Positions 9,183 through 17,312 of a stretch of DNA of 64,000 nt are shown piece after piece. The position numbers and the translations under genes were made by a program. The stretch comes from DAHUXT01 sp036273675 (lineage in GTDB: Bacteria; Chloroflexota; Ktedonobacteria; Ktedonobacterales; JADMIN01), in assembly GCA_036273675.1 (NCBI GenBank), contig DASUHD010000090.1, positions 6,113 to 70,112 on the forward strand, in the 5' to 3' direction. The number at the start of each line of letters is the position of its first letter. The stretch's first letter is position 1. The notes under the pieces are model-generated. The model was not told the DNA's origin, did not search any database, and saw only the letters and a program-made list of their open reading frames with translations.

Positions 9183-9647
9183 ATGATTGAGGAACTGGAG
9201 TTGCAGGAGGGGGTCTCCACGGTCGGCCCGGACGATTACGCTCGTGTCGTCGAGGTATGGGAGGCGTCCGTCCGGGCGACGCATACATTCGTCACCGAGG
9301 CCGATATCGAGGTTATCCGGCCACTGCTGTGGGAGAGCCTGCCCAGTGTGCCACACGTGCTGTGCGTGCGCGAGCGCAGCGGTCAAGTGGCGGGGTTCAT
9401 TGGGGTTGAGGACACGATGGTCGAGATGCTCTTTGTGCATCCCACGTGGCGCGGCCAGGGCATCGGTCGGCGGCTGCTGAGCTATGCGGTGACCACCCTC
9501 GGCGCGGATAGGCTGGATGTCAACGAGCAGAATCCGCAGGCGATAGGCTTCTACCTGCGAATGGGCTTCGAGGTGGCGGGGCGCTCGGAAGTGGATAGCC
9601 TCGGCAAGCCGTACCCACTGCTGCACATGCGCCTCCACCGTGACTGA
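9183..9647 (+). CDS. GNAT-family N-acetyltransferase (YjaB-like)
   Basis: 154 residues from the ATG at 9183, with AGGAG about eight bases upstream. GNAT signatures are present: an acetyl-CoA-binding VEMLFVHPTWRGQGIGRRLL with the Arg/Gln-x-x-Gly-x-Gly/Ala loop, and an NEQNPQAIGFYLRMGFEVAG motif B. The layout is close to YjaB-type acetyltransferases. The acceptor is unknown. It runs head-to-head into the hydrolase gene on the other strand, 13 bases away. Confidence 0.8.
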   Translation: MIEELELQEGVSTVGPDDYARVVEVWEASVRATHTFVTEADIEVIRPLLWESLPSVPHVLCVRERSGQVAGFIGVEDTMVEMLFVHPTWRGQGIGRRLLSYAVTTLGADRLDVNEQNPQAIGFYLRMGFEVAGRSEVDSLGKPYPLLHMRLHRD

Positions 9648-9660
9648 CGCTGTCTCGTAG

Positions 9661-10485
9661 CTACCCCCTTTGAGATGCCTTCTCATTGAAAACATGCTTG
9701 CGCAGCCAGTTCTCGACCGATCCGGCAACCATCTCCCAGCCCGGCTGAGCAATTAGCCAGTGCGTTCCACCTGGAAATTCGTGGTATTCGGTGATCGTCC
9801 CCGGCTGCTGGTTGTATTTGAGAAAGTTGGCCCGCACCATCGCCGCCGGAACAATATGGTCCTTCGTGCCAGCGGTGATGAGCAGTGGCGCCCGGTGGCC
9901 ATTGTTGAAATTGACCCGTCCAGGCGTGTGCGCGTTCAGCGCCGAGAACGCGTTCTCGAAGAAGAGGCGACCCGCCTCCGGCACGACAAACTCCTCATAC
10001 GCGCGCTTCTGCTCCTCGGGTGGCAGCGTGTTGACGAAGGCGTACGAGAACTCGCCCAGCGACCAGTAGAAGACCTTATGCCATCCTCCCGGCGTCGCGA
10101 TGATACGCAGCAGCGCCCGCGTCGTCGTCGGATAGGCGGCGGCCAGGATACCACGCGGCGGGGCAGGGTCGAGCGCCACACCAGCCGCGCCCATCCCCCG
10201 GTCGAGCAACACCTGTGTGACAAGTCCGCCGAAGGAATGGCCTATCAGGATTGGCGGCTCTGAAAGCTGATCGATAATCTGGGCGTAGTGGTCGATGATC
10301 TCGCCCAGCCCAAGCTGTTTCAGGCCGGGAGCGGGGCTGGCGCGAAGCTCGTCCACTGGCCGGTCGTGATACGGCCACGCCGGAGCCAGGCAGGTGTAGC
10401 CACGCGCGGTGAAGAAGGAGACAAATGGCTCCCAGCACTTCGGCGTCATCCATGCGCCGTGAATGAAAACGATCGTTTGATTCAT
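9661..10485 (-). CDS. Alpha/beta hydrolase
   Basis: 274 residues. It has the oxyanion-hole HGAW near residue 9, a nucleophile elbow GHSFGG (Ser84), a late Asp in TAGTKDHIVP, and a His in the C-terminal GGTHWL, giving a complete triad. There is no signal peptide, so it should be cytoplasmic. The substrate is unknown (esterase, lactonase or haloalkane-type are all possible). The start is supported by GAGGTGG five bases upstream. It is divergent from the VOC gene at 10687. Confidence 0.8.
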   Translation of the reverse strand: MNQTIVFIHGAWMTPKCWEPFVSFFTARGYTCLAPAWPYHDRPVDELRASPAPGLKQLGLGEIIDHYAQIIDQLSEPPILIGHSFGGLVTQVLLDRGMGAAGVALDPAPPRGILAAAYPTTTRALLRIIATPGGWHKVFYWSLGEFSYAFVNTLPPEEQKRAYEEFVVPEAGRLFFENAFSALNAHTPGRVNFNNGHRAPLLITAGTKDHIVPAAMVRANFLKYNQQPGTITEYHEFPGGTHWLIAQPGWEMVAGSVENWLRKHVFNEKASQRG

Positions 10486-10686
10486 GGTGCCACCTCAGGC
10501 GCATTCTTTGAGAGTCGGGCGTCATTGCCTGACACTCATTGTTCGCTCCGAGGTAACAGATCTTTGCAACGAACATCTTTGCGCAACTATGGCGCTGTAT
10601 GATGTATGAGGCAAATAGGCCCATAGCCCATACGATAACACGCGGCGACCCATCGTAATGGCCGCCGAAAGAGTGAGAGGCGCGTG

Positions 10687-11085
10687 ATGAAGATCGAGGC
10701 GTTTGACCATGTCGTGCTGACGGTTCGCGATGTGCGGGCGACCGGAGAATTCTATGCGCGGGTACTCGGCATGGACGCCCGAATCTATGAAGACGCGGAC
10801 AAGACATTCCACTTCGGTCAGTTACACTTCGGGAATCAGAAAATCAACCTTCACGAGGCTGGCCACGAGTTCGAGCCGAAAGCGCTACATCCCACGCCCG
10901 GCTCCGGCGACCTCTGCTTCATTACCACATCCTCGCCCGACGAGGTTCTCCAACATCTGCTCGATTGTGGCGTAGAGGTCGTCGAGGGACCAGTCCCGCG
11001 CACCGGAGCGCGCGGGCCGATGACCTCTATCTACCTGCGCGACCCCGACCAGAACCTCGTGGAGATCGCCCACTATGACGGCTAG
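10687..11085 (+). CDS. VOC/glyoxalase superfamily protein
   Basis: 132 residues from the ATG at 10687; a GTG one codon earlier is also possible. It has two beta-alpha-beta-beta-beta modules. The first carries FDHVVLTVRDVRATGEFYARVLGM, with a metal-ligand-type His. The second ends with IYLRDPDQNLVEIAHYDG, with the usual Glu ligand. This places it with small glyoxalase, dioxygenase or fosfomycin-type enzymes of the VOC group; the substrate is not identifiable. Its stop overlaps by four bases the end of the convergent molybdenum-subunit gene. Confidence 0.8.
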   Translation: MKIEAFDHVVLTVRDVRATGEFYARVLGMDARIYEDADKTFHFGQLHFGNQKINLHEAGHEFEPKALHPTPGSGDLCFITTSSPDEVLQHLLDCGVEVVEGPVPRTGARGPMTSIYLRDPDQNLVEIAHYDG

Positions 11086-13178
11086 CGCAGCAGCTTGTCG
11101 AGCGTGATCGGCAGATCGCGGACGCGGACGCCGGTGGCGTGATAGACGGCATTGGCGATAGCCGCCGCCGTGCCAACGATGCCCACTTCGCCGATGCCCT
11201 TCGCGCCCATCGCGTTGAGGTGCGGATCGTCCTCCTCGATCCAGTACGCCTCCACCGCGCCGACATCGGCGTTGGTGGCGATGTGGTAGCCCGCAAAGTC
11301 GTGGTTGGCGAAGTCGCCGAAGCGCGGATCGAGCACACTCTCCTCATGCAGCGCCATCGAAAGCCCCATCGTCATCCCGCCAATAAGCTGCGAGCGGGCG
11401 GTTTTGGCGTTTATCACGCGCCCAACGCCGAAGACGCCGAGCAGTCGGGGTACGCGTACCTCGCCTGTCTCGCGATGGACGCGCGCCTCCGCGAACTGTG
11501 CGCCGAACGCATGCATAGAGAACCGTTGCGCCTCAGGGTTGGCGTCCGTCTCGTCCGTCACCTCAATGCCTTCAGCCGGGATGACACCGCCGTGCTTCTC
11601 GTGGAGCGTCGCGCGCAGTTGCCGCGCCGCCACGACGATCGCCTCACCCCACGAGGTTGTACCCATCGAGCCGCCCGCAATCGGCGCGGTGGGCAGCGCG
11701 CTATCGCCGATCTCCAGCCGCACACGCTCCACCGGAACCTCCAGCGCGTCGGCGGCGATCTGCGTCAGAATCGTCCACGCGCCCGTACCCATATCCGAGG
11801 CGCAGAGCGAGACCGCGTACTGTTCATCTGGACCAACGCGCACTCGCGCAGAGGACGGGCGGCGACGGGCAGGATAGGTCGAGAGCGCGACACCACTACC
11901 AACCAGCCATTCTCCCTCAACGCGCACTCCGGGCGTTGGGTCGCGCGGCTGCCAGCCAAACCGCTCGGCGCCTTCGCGCAGACAGGCGACGACGCCTCGG
12001 CTGCTGAAGGGCCGTCCCGTTTCAGGATCGGTCGCTGGCTCGTTGCGGATGCGGAACTCAATTGGATCAAGCCCGCAGGCAATCGCCATCTCATCTATCG
12101 CCGATTCGAGCGCGAACATGCCAGGAGCCTCGCCCGGCGCGCGCATGATCGTCGGGACCGGCATATCCATCCGCGCCAGGCGGTGCGATGTCTGGCGGTT
12201 GGGCGCGGCGTACATCATCCGCGTCGCGACGGCGGTCTGTTCGGCAAATTCATGGATCATCGCGGTCTGCTCGACGACATGATGGGCAATCGTCGTCAAA
12301 TGGCCCTCGCCGTCCGCGCCCAGGCGAATGCGCTGAATCGTCGGCGTGCGATAGCCGACCACCGCGAACATCTGCTGGCGGGTGAGCGCCAGCTTCACCG
12401 GGCGATCTGCCACTTTCGCCGCCAGGACGGCCAACACGACATGGGGATGGGTGAACGCCTTGCTGCCGAATGCGCCGCCAACATAGGGCGAGATGACCCA
12501 CACGCGCTCCACGGGCAGCCCGAAGACGCGGGCAACGTCGTCGCGGATGCGCTGCGCCCCCTGATTGGCGTCGTAGAGCGTCACGCCGCCATCGTCCCAC
12601 ACCGCGATGGTCGCGTGCGGCTCCATCGGGTTGTTGTGGTAGGTTGGCGTCGTATAGGTCGCGTCGAGGGTGACGGCTGCCTCCGCCAGCGCCGCCTCCA
12701 CATCACCGCTGCTTGTATCAGTGGCAAATCCGGCGTTGACCACCTCTGGCCGGATGAGATCATCGCGGTCCAGCCGCAGCGTGACATCGTGCGGCTGCTT
12801 CTCATACCGCACCGTGACGAGGCTGGCGGCCTGGCGGGCGACCTCAAGCGTCTCGGCGACGACGACGGCGACGAACTGTCCGTAGTAGGCGACGGCGTCG
12901 GATTGCAGCACGACGTACCGGGCATCGCTGAGCGAGGCGAGACGTGGCGCGTTCTCGTGGGTCACGACGGCGATCACGCCGGGAAGGGCGCGCGCCGCCG
13001 CTGTCTCAATCGCGATGATCTGGCCCTTAGCGATGGCGCTCTGCACCGGGAAGGCGTAGGCCATCCCTTCGATGTGGTATTCAGCAGCGTAGATTGCTGC
13101 GCCGGTCACTTTCTTCGGGCCGTCGATGCGGTCCAGCGGCGCGCCAATCGCCTGAATTCTCAGATTCGTCATGCTCAT
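11082..13178 (-). CDS. paoC: Molybdenum-cofactor subunit of aldehyde/xanthine dehydrogenase (PaoC/YagR-like)
   Basis: 698 residues. It is the large catalytic subunit of a three-subunit molybdenum hydroxylase. It has the family N-terminus (DRIDGPKKVTGAAIYAAEY), the Moco-binding VGGAFGSKAF and MRAPGEAPGMFALESAIDEM, and the C-terminal GAKGIGEVG whose Glu (E664) is the catalytic base. There is no Sec or Tat signal. It overlaps the FAD subunit by four bases and is translated last in the operon (order paoA-paoB-paoC). The length is close to E. coli PaoC. The exact aldehyde or purine substrate is not readable. No XdhC/PaoD-type cofactor-insertion gene is next to it. Confidence 0.88.
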   Translation of the reverse strand: MSMTNLRIQAIGAPLDRIDGPKKVTGAAIYAAEYHIEGMAYAFPVQSAIAKGQIIAIETAAARALPGVIAVVTHENAPRLASLSDARYVVLQSDAVAYYGQFVAVVVAETLEVARQAASLVTVRYEKQPHDVTLRLDRDDLIRPEVVNAGFATDTSSGDVEAALAEAAVTLDATYTTPTYHNNPMEPHATIAVWDDGGVTLYDANQGAQRIRDDVARVFGLPVERVWVISPYVGGAFGSKAFTHPHVVLAVLAAKVADRPVKLALTRQQMFAVVGYRTPTIQRIRLGADGEGHLTTIAHHVVEQTAMIHEFAEQTAVATRMMYAAPNRQTSHRLARMDMPVPTIMRAPGEAPGMFALESAIDEMAIACGLDPIEFRIRNEPATDPETGRPFSSRGVVACLREGAERFGWQPRDPTPGVRVEGEWLVGSGVALSTYPARRRPSSARVRVGPDEQYAVSLCASDMGTGAWTILTQIAADALEVPVERVRLEIGDSALPTAPIAGGSMGTTSWGEAIVVAARQLRATLHEKHGGVIPAEGIEVTDETDANPEAQRFSMHAFGAQFAEARVHRETGEVRVPRLLGVFGVGRVINAKTARSQLIGGMTMGLSMALHEESVLDPRFGDFANHDFAGYHIATNADVGAVEAYWIEEDDPHLNAMGAKGIGEVGIVGTAAAIANAVYHATGVRVRDLPITLDKLLR

Positions 13179-14167
13179 ATGTTGCCTCCGCTGGTGAGAT
13201 CGAGCAACGTGCGCACGAGGATGTTTCGCGCCAGCGCAACCTTGAAGGCGTTGCCCGACAACGGCTGGGCGTCGGCCAACTCGGCGTCGGCGGCGTAGCG
13301 GAAGGCCGCCTCCGTGGCGGGCGCGTCCCGGAGCGCCATCTCGGCCTTGGTCGCGCGCCAGGGCTTATGCGCCACGCCTCCGAACGCAATGCGGGCATCG
13401 CGCACGACGCCATTACGCACATCGAGCGCGGCGGCCACCGAGACAAGCGCGAAGGCGTATGAGGCACGGTCGCGCACCTTGCGATAGCGCGAGCGCGCCG
13501 CGAATGGCAGCGGCGGCAGGTCCACGGCGGTGATGAGTTCGCCGTGCCGCAGGACCGTATCGCGCGCTGGCTCGTCGCCCGGCAGACGGTGAAATGCGTC
13601 GAGCGGGATGCTGCGCTCGCCATCCGGCCCCAGCACGAGCACACTGGCGTCCAGCGCCACCAGCGCCACCGCCATATCGGATGGATGTGTCGCGACACAC
13701 GCCTCCGACGCGCCGAAGATCGCCATGTTGCGCTGGTAGCCGTCGCGCGCGGAGCAGCCGCTGCCTGGCTCGCGTTTGTTGCAGGGCTTCGCGACATCCT
13801 GAAAGTACGGGCAGCGCGTGCGCTGGAGCAGGTTGCCGCCGGTCGTGGCGAGGTTGCGCAGCTGCCCAGATGCCCCTGCCAGCAGCGCCTGCGCCAGCAA
13901 CGGATAGCGCGCGCGAATGGTGCGGTCGGCGGCGAGGTCGCTATTACGCACCAGCGCCCCAATGCGGACACCGCCATCTGGCAGCGGCTCGATGCGGTCA
14001 TAGGGCAGGCGCGTGATATCCACCAGCGTGTCGGGCCGCGCAACGCCCAGCTTCATCAGATCGACCAGATTTGTCCCGCCCGCGAGGAAGGCGCTGCCCG
14101 GGGCGAGAGCCACCAGCGCCACGGCGGCGGTTGCGTCACCAGCGCGTTCGTAGCGGAACGGGTTCAT
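13175..14167 (-). CDS. paoB: FAD-binding subunit of molybdenum dehydrogenase (PaoB/YagS-like)
   Basis: 330 residues. The FAD pyrophosphate site reads FLAGGTNLVDLMK, and TTGGNLLQRTRCPYF follows. Cysteines in RCPYF, KPCNKRE and GSGCSA (within about residues 120-145) match the extra [4Fe-4S] site that distinguishes PaoB from ordinary xanthine dehydrogenase FAD subunits. It carries electrons from the Moco/2Fe-2S centres to an acceptor. It overlaps both neighbours by four bases, indicating translational coupling. Confidence 0.88.
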   Translation of the reverse strand: MNPFRYERAGDATAAVALVALAPGSAFLAGGTNLVDLMKLGVARPDTLVDITRLPYDRIEPLPDGGVRIGALVRNSDLAADRTIRARYPLLAQALLAGASGQLRNLATTGGNLLQRTRCPYFQDVAKPCNKREPGSGCSARDGYQRNMAIFGASEACVATHPSDMAVALVALDASVLVLGPDGERSIPLDAFHRLPGDEPARDTVLRHGELITAVDLPPLPFAARSRYRKVRDRASYAFALVSVAAALDVRNGVVRDARIAFGGVAHKPWRATKAEMALRDAPATEAAFRYAADAELADAQPLSGNAFKVALARNILVRTLLDLTSGGNI

Positions 14168-14670
14168 CGCGCTACCTCCGCGATGGCGGGAACGATGTTG
14201 GCATAGGCGCCGCAGCGGCAGAGGTTGCCGCTCATGCGCTCGCGTATCTCCTCATCGCTCAGTGGCGCCGACTCCACCGTCAGGTCAGCCGTCACGGCGC
14301 TGGGCCAGCCCGCCTCCACCTCGCGCAGCATGCCGATGGCCGAGCATAGCTGTCCCGGCGTGCAGTAGCCGCACTGGAAGGCGTCATGCTTGATGAACGC
14401 CTGTTGCAGCGGGTGCAGGTTGTCGCCGTTGGCGATGCCTTCGATGGTGACGATCTTGGCATCCTGGTGCGCGACGGCGAGCGCCAGGCAGCTATTGACG
14501 CGCCGCTCATCCAGCAGGATGGTGCATGCGCCGCACTGGCCGTGATCGCAGCCCTTCTTCGGGCCGGTGATGCCCAGTCGCTCGCGCAGGGCGTCCAGCA
14601 GCGTCGTCCGCGTGTCTATCGTCAGCCGATGCGCGACGCCATTCACCCGCAAGGTGATTTCAACATCCAT
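14164..14670 (-). CDS. paoA: 2Fe-2S subunit of molybdenum dehydrogenase (PaoA/YagT-like)
   Basis: 168 residues. It has two [2Fe-2S] domains: a plant-type ferredoxin site (KGCDHGQCGACTILLD with a further Cys in RVNSCLAL) and a helical-domain site (FQCGYCTPGQ ... GNLCRCGAY). It lacks the Tat signal that E. coli PaoA carries, so this complex is probably cytoplasmic. It is the first gene of the three-gene operon. The sequence upstream is a short repeat-rich gap shared with the convergent end of the MerR gene region. Confidence 0.9.
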   Translation of the reverse strand: MDVEITLRVNGVAHRLTIDTRTTLLDALRERLGITGPKKGCDHGQCGACTILLDERRVNSCLALAVAHQDAKIVTIEGIANGDNLHPLQQAFIKHDAFQCGYCTPGQLCSAIGMLREVEAGWPSAVTADLTVESAPLSDEEIRERMSGNLCRCGAYANIVPAIAEVAR

Positions 14671-14746
14671 GATTTGTGCGCTTTCTCGTGCGAAAAATAC
14701 GGCCGTACATATCTCGCCTCATAGCGATTTACTGTTCGTAGCCTGT

Positions 14747-14831
14747 CGTGGCCTGAAAGCCACGGCTAATCCTAAACGGACCGGACGGGTCTGAGGGCGA
14801 AAGCATAGGTTTAGCCACGGCATGTATGCCG
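14747..14831. repeat. REP-like element with two hairpins
   Basis: CGTGGC-CTGAAA-GCCACG (14747-14764) and CGGCAT-GT-ATGCCG (14818-14831) are perfect small hairpins. They bracket a stretch in which GGCTAATCCTAAAC and a partly complementary TAGGTTTAGCC appear. It lies in the gap between paoA and the MerR gene. A related palindrome is found at 29062-29079. It is probably a dispersed intergenic repeat. Confidence 0.45.
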
Positions 14832-14868
14832 CGAAGCAGCCGCACTCCCATTCGTCCCTCTTAAAAAA

Positions 14869-15288
14869 TCAATGCGCGACGCTATCAACGGCCAGCGAAT
14901 CATCACGTGTCATGGCATCTCGCCGCGCCTCGACCACTTTGATACGGCTAATCTTTTGTTTCAGCGCCGCCATATGCTGCTCCAGTTGTCGCATGCGTTG
15001 TTCCAGCGCGCGCTGGTGCTCTTCCAGCAGCAGGCGGCGCTCGGTCGCGGTGGCGTCTCCCTGGCGGCGCAACTCAGCGAAGCGAGCCATCTGCGCGCGT
15101 GGCATGCCAGTGTCGCGCAGGCGTAGCAACAACTCGATCCACGCGATGTCGCGCGGCGTGTAGCGACGGTGGCCGCTCGGCGCACGCGCGACCGGTTCGA
15201 GCAGCCCGATACGCTCGTAGTATCGAAGCGTGTCGATGCTCAGGCCTGTCTGCTGCGCAACCTGTTGGATGGTAAATGTTGTTTCCAT
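14869..15288 (-). CDS. MerR-family transcriptional regulator
   Basis: 139 residues. The N-terminal MerR winged helix is clear (FTIQQVAQQTGLSIDTLRYYERIGLLEP ... GHRRYTPRDI). A coiled-coil dimerisation helix follows (about residues 80-118) with no cysteine effector site, so it is not a typical metal sensor. Members of this subgroup respond to small organic molecules or redox signals. The gene reads away from an ABM-domain gene, with a perfect 20 bp palindrome between them inside a 19 bp-spaced promoter that reads into merR itself. Autoregulation is therefore likely. The predicted transcript has almost no leader. Confidence 0.88.
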   Translation of the reverse strand: METTFTIQQVAQQTGLSIDTLRYYERIGLLEPVARAPSGHRRYTPRDIAWIELLLRLRDTGMPRAQMARFAELRRQGDATATERRLLLEEHQRALEQRMRQLEQHMAALKQKISRIKVVEARRDAMTRDDSLAVDSVAH

Positions 15289-15295
15289 AGACAGG

Positions 15296-15326
15296 AGTAT
15301 GAAACCTGGAGCGCGCTCCAGGTCAA
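15296..15326 (-). promoter_or_regulatory. MerR-type promoter with 20 bp palindromic operator
   Basis: On the minus strand, TTGACC (15326-15321) and CATACT (15301-15296) are separated by 19 bases, the over-long spacer typical of MerR-controlled promoters. Within it lies the perfect palindrome ACCTGGAGCGCGCTCCAGGT (15304-15323). The promoter points into the MerR gene. Its -10 box lies only seven bases before the ATG, so a leaderless mRNA is expected. Confidence 0.75.
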
Positions 15327-15356
15327 GAGCCTGCGCGAATCGAACGGAGAGTTACC

Positions 15357-15671
15357 ATGATCGCTCGTACCTGGCACGGCGTGACGCCCCTCGCCAAAGC
15401 CGACGAATATCTGCATTTGATGCGCACCATCGCGGTTCCCGACTATCAGGCGATAGCGGGCAACCGTGGCGTCTACGTCATGCGGCGGATCGAGCGCGAG
15501 ACTGCTCACTTCCTGCTGCTCACCCTCTGGGACTCCAAGGAAGCCATTCGCCAGTTCGCTGGGGAGAATATCGAGAAGGCGAAATACTACGACTTCGACT
15601 CGGACTATCTGCTGGAATTGGAACCAGCCGTCACCCACTACGAGGTCTTCACCGCGCCGTCACATGATTGA
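15357..15671 (+). CDS. ABM (antibiotic biosynthesis monooxygenase) domain protein
   Basis: 104 residues, a single dimeric ferredoxin-like ABM fold: an N-terminal RTWHGVTPLAKADEYLHLM strand-helix and the central FLLLTLWDSKEAIRQFAG. Small proteins of this type act as cofactor-free oxygenases, heme-degrading enzymes or stress proteins; no heme-ligand His pattern of IsdG is obvious. It is divergent from a MerR gene across a palindromic operator and is the likely target of that regulator. GGAGAG lies upstream of the ATG. Confidence 0.75.
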   Translation: MIARTWHGVTPLAKADEYLHLMRTIAVPDYQAIAGNRGVYVMRRIERETAHFLLLTLWDSKEAIRQFAGENIEKAKYYDFDSDYLLELEPAVTHYEVFTAPSHD

Positions 15672-15829
15672 GCGGCGCGGGTGCGTGAAATCTGTGATGC
15701 GGCCGAGAAGCAGATGACATATTTCTTGACGCTGCCGTGACGCCGGTGAGCGACGATGCCTTCAGGGGCAGGCCAGCGCGGTAGTACGCCGATGCCTTGA
15801 TTCCCCGCTAGAATGAAGGAGAAGTCGCC

Positions 15830-16147
15830 ATGACTGTCGTAGACGAAGCCCGAATCGCGCTGCAGAACGGCGCGTCTGCCGTACTGACCAACGTGGAGCA
15901 CAACAAGACCGCGCGTCGCCTGATACCGCCGAAAACGCAGAAAATGATGAAGCAGGTGAACCGCCGCATCGCTGCTCAAAAGACGCGCCGCCTGCCCATC
16001 GTCCCTATCGTGTTAGCGGTTGGCTTGAGCGTCGTGGGTACAGTGGCCGGGGTCGTGCTGAGTCGTTATCTCGCGGCGAGAAAGGCGGATGACGAGGCAG
16101 AGGTGATAGTAGAATACACCACCCCAGAGGCGGCGCTGGCCGACTAA
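15830..16147 (+). CDS. Small single-pass membrane protein, unknown function
   Basis: 105 residues, with AAGGAG properly placed before the ATG. A basic, Lys/Arg-rich first half is followed by one hydrophobic segment (about residues 57-80, LPIVPIVLAVGLSVVGTVAGVVL) and a short acidic tail. The positive-inside rule places the N-terminus in the cytoplasm. I do not recognise a family. The 158 bases before it contain no gene. Confidence 0.6.
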   Translation: MTVVDEARIALQNGASAVLTNVEHNKTARRLIPPKTQKMMKQVNRRIAAQKTRRLPIVPIVLAVGLSVVGTVAGVVLSRYLAARKADDEAEVIVEYTTPEAALAD

Positions 16148-16306
16148 CGTCACCAGACATGCGAACGTATGAACTCTGATATAAGCGCCAGTGCGGCGTG
16201 TCCTGTTGCGGGAAATGGGCATCTGGATACGCTGCATTCGCGCGTTATAAACAATCTCAGTTGGTGGAACGAAAGGCTTTGGGAGCCTGAAGAAGGGAGG
16301 GCGACA

Positions 16307-17227
16307 GTGAGCGCTCCAACACCGACCAACACTTCGCGTGAAAGCATGGCGCCTCCACCGTATACAAGACGCTTGGATCAGCCACCGCGCAAAACCACCA
16401 GCCCGGCATTGATCATCACAATTGTGACGATTGCCATACTGGCGCCAGTAGCGCTTTGCGTTGGCGCGGCGCTGCTCGCTGGTGGCTTCGGTCTGATATC
16501 GTCGCAAATTGGGTCGAATCGGATCGAGCAGACCGCGACCAGCCAGTACCAGTTTGCTGTTGTGGACCATCCCAGCGTAATCATCTCTAACACCGCTGGG
16601 CAGGTGACCATTACCACCGGTGATGTGCAGCAGGTTACGGTGGTCGCGACCAGGCGAGCGCATGCTTCAAATAGCCAGGCGGCTCGCGATCTGCTGGATA
16701 CCATGACCGTCACGGCAGCGCCGACATCGAGCGGCGCCGACATCAATGCGACGGTTCAGCCGAATCATCCCGGTAGTCAGCGAACAATTGACCTGCGTAT
16801 CACGGTGCCGCAGACGAGCGACTTGAAGATAACTCTTACCGCTGGAACACTCTCGGTTACTTCGGTGACTGGCGTTCTGGACGTGACGAACACCGCAGGT
16901 ACCGTTACCATGCAGGATATGACTGCTCAGGGCGCATCGAGCGTCAAGGTCACAACCGGGACGCTCCGCTTCGAAGGCGCGCTGGCGAAGGATGCCGCGA
17001 TGACCGCAACCGTGACAACGGGCAATGCCAACATTCGTTTACCCCAGACGAGCGCCACCCACTTCGACGCCACGACGCGCGTCGGCAGCGTGTCCGTCTC
17101 GCCGTGGACAGCGACGATTCACCAGTCGGGCGTTGGTCAGTCTGCCGTATTCGACTTGAATTCACAGCCAATCAATACGCTTACAGTGCGTGTTGACATC
17201 GGGACGATCACGCTGTCGGCACGCTGA
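16307..17227 (+). CDS. Anchored DUF4097-like beta-helix protein
   Basis: 306 residues from a GTG start at 16307, chosen because AAGGGAGG lies six bases upstream; the frame is open back to an ATG at 16169 that lacks such a site. A proline-rich cytoplasmic tail and a transmembrane segment (about residues 33-62) are followed by repeated short beta strands rich in Thr, Val and Gly (for example ISNTAGQVTITTGD, TLSVTSVTGVLDVTNTAGTV). This is the look of DUF4097-type putative adhesin or envelope-stress proteins. It converges with the large regulator gene. Confidence 0.65.
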   Translation: MSAPTPTNTSRESMAPPPYTRRLDQPPRKTTSPALIITIVTIAILAPVALCVGAALLAGGFGLISSQIGSNRIEQTATSQYQFAVVDHPSVIISNTAGQVTITTGDVQQVTVVATRRAHASNSQAARDLLDTMTVTAAPTSSGADINATVQPNHPGSQRTIDLRITVPQTSDLKITLTAGTLSVTSVTGVLDVTNTAGTVTMQDMTAQGASSVKVTTGTLRFEGALAKDAAMTATVTTGNANIRLPQTSATHFDATTRVGSVSVSPWTATIHQSGVGQSAVFDLNSQPINTLTVRVDIGTITLSAR

Positions 17228-17312
17228 GAGGTATTCCGTTGCCGCAATTTAGGAATAGATCTGATCAGCTGTCGTGAATTGCCTGGTTGCTTCCCGGGAG
17301 GTGAAATCAGTC

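Noticed and set aside
9183..9647. Reading the GNAT and the upstream adenylyltransferase-like gene as a linked resistance cassette
   Set aside because: They are separated by 175 bases, there is no mobile-element signature, and similar chromosomal families are common with unknown substrates.
11139..13298. A 719-codon open frame on the plus strand opposite the molybdenum-subunit gene
   Set aside because: It is a shadow of high-GC codon use on the other strand. The minus-strand protein carries all family motifs, whereas the plus-strand product shows none and has no ribosome binding site.
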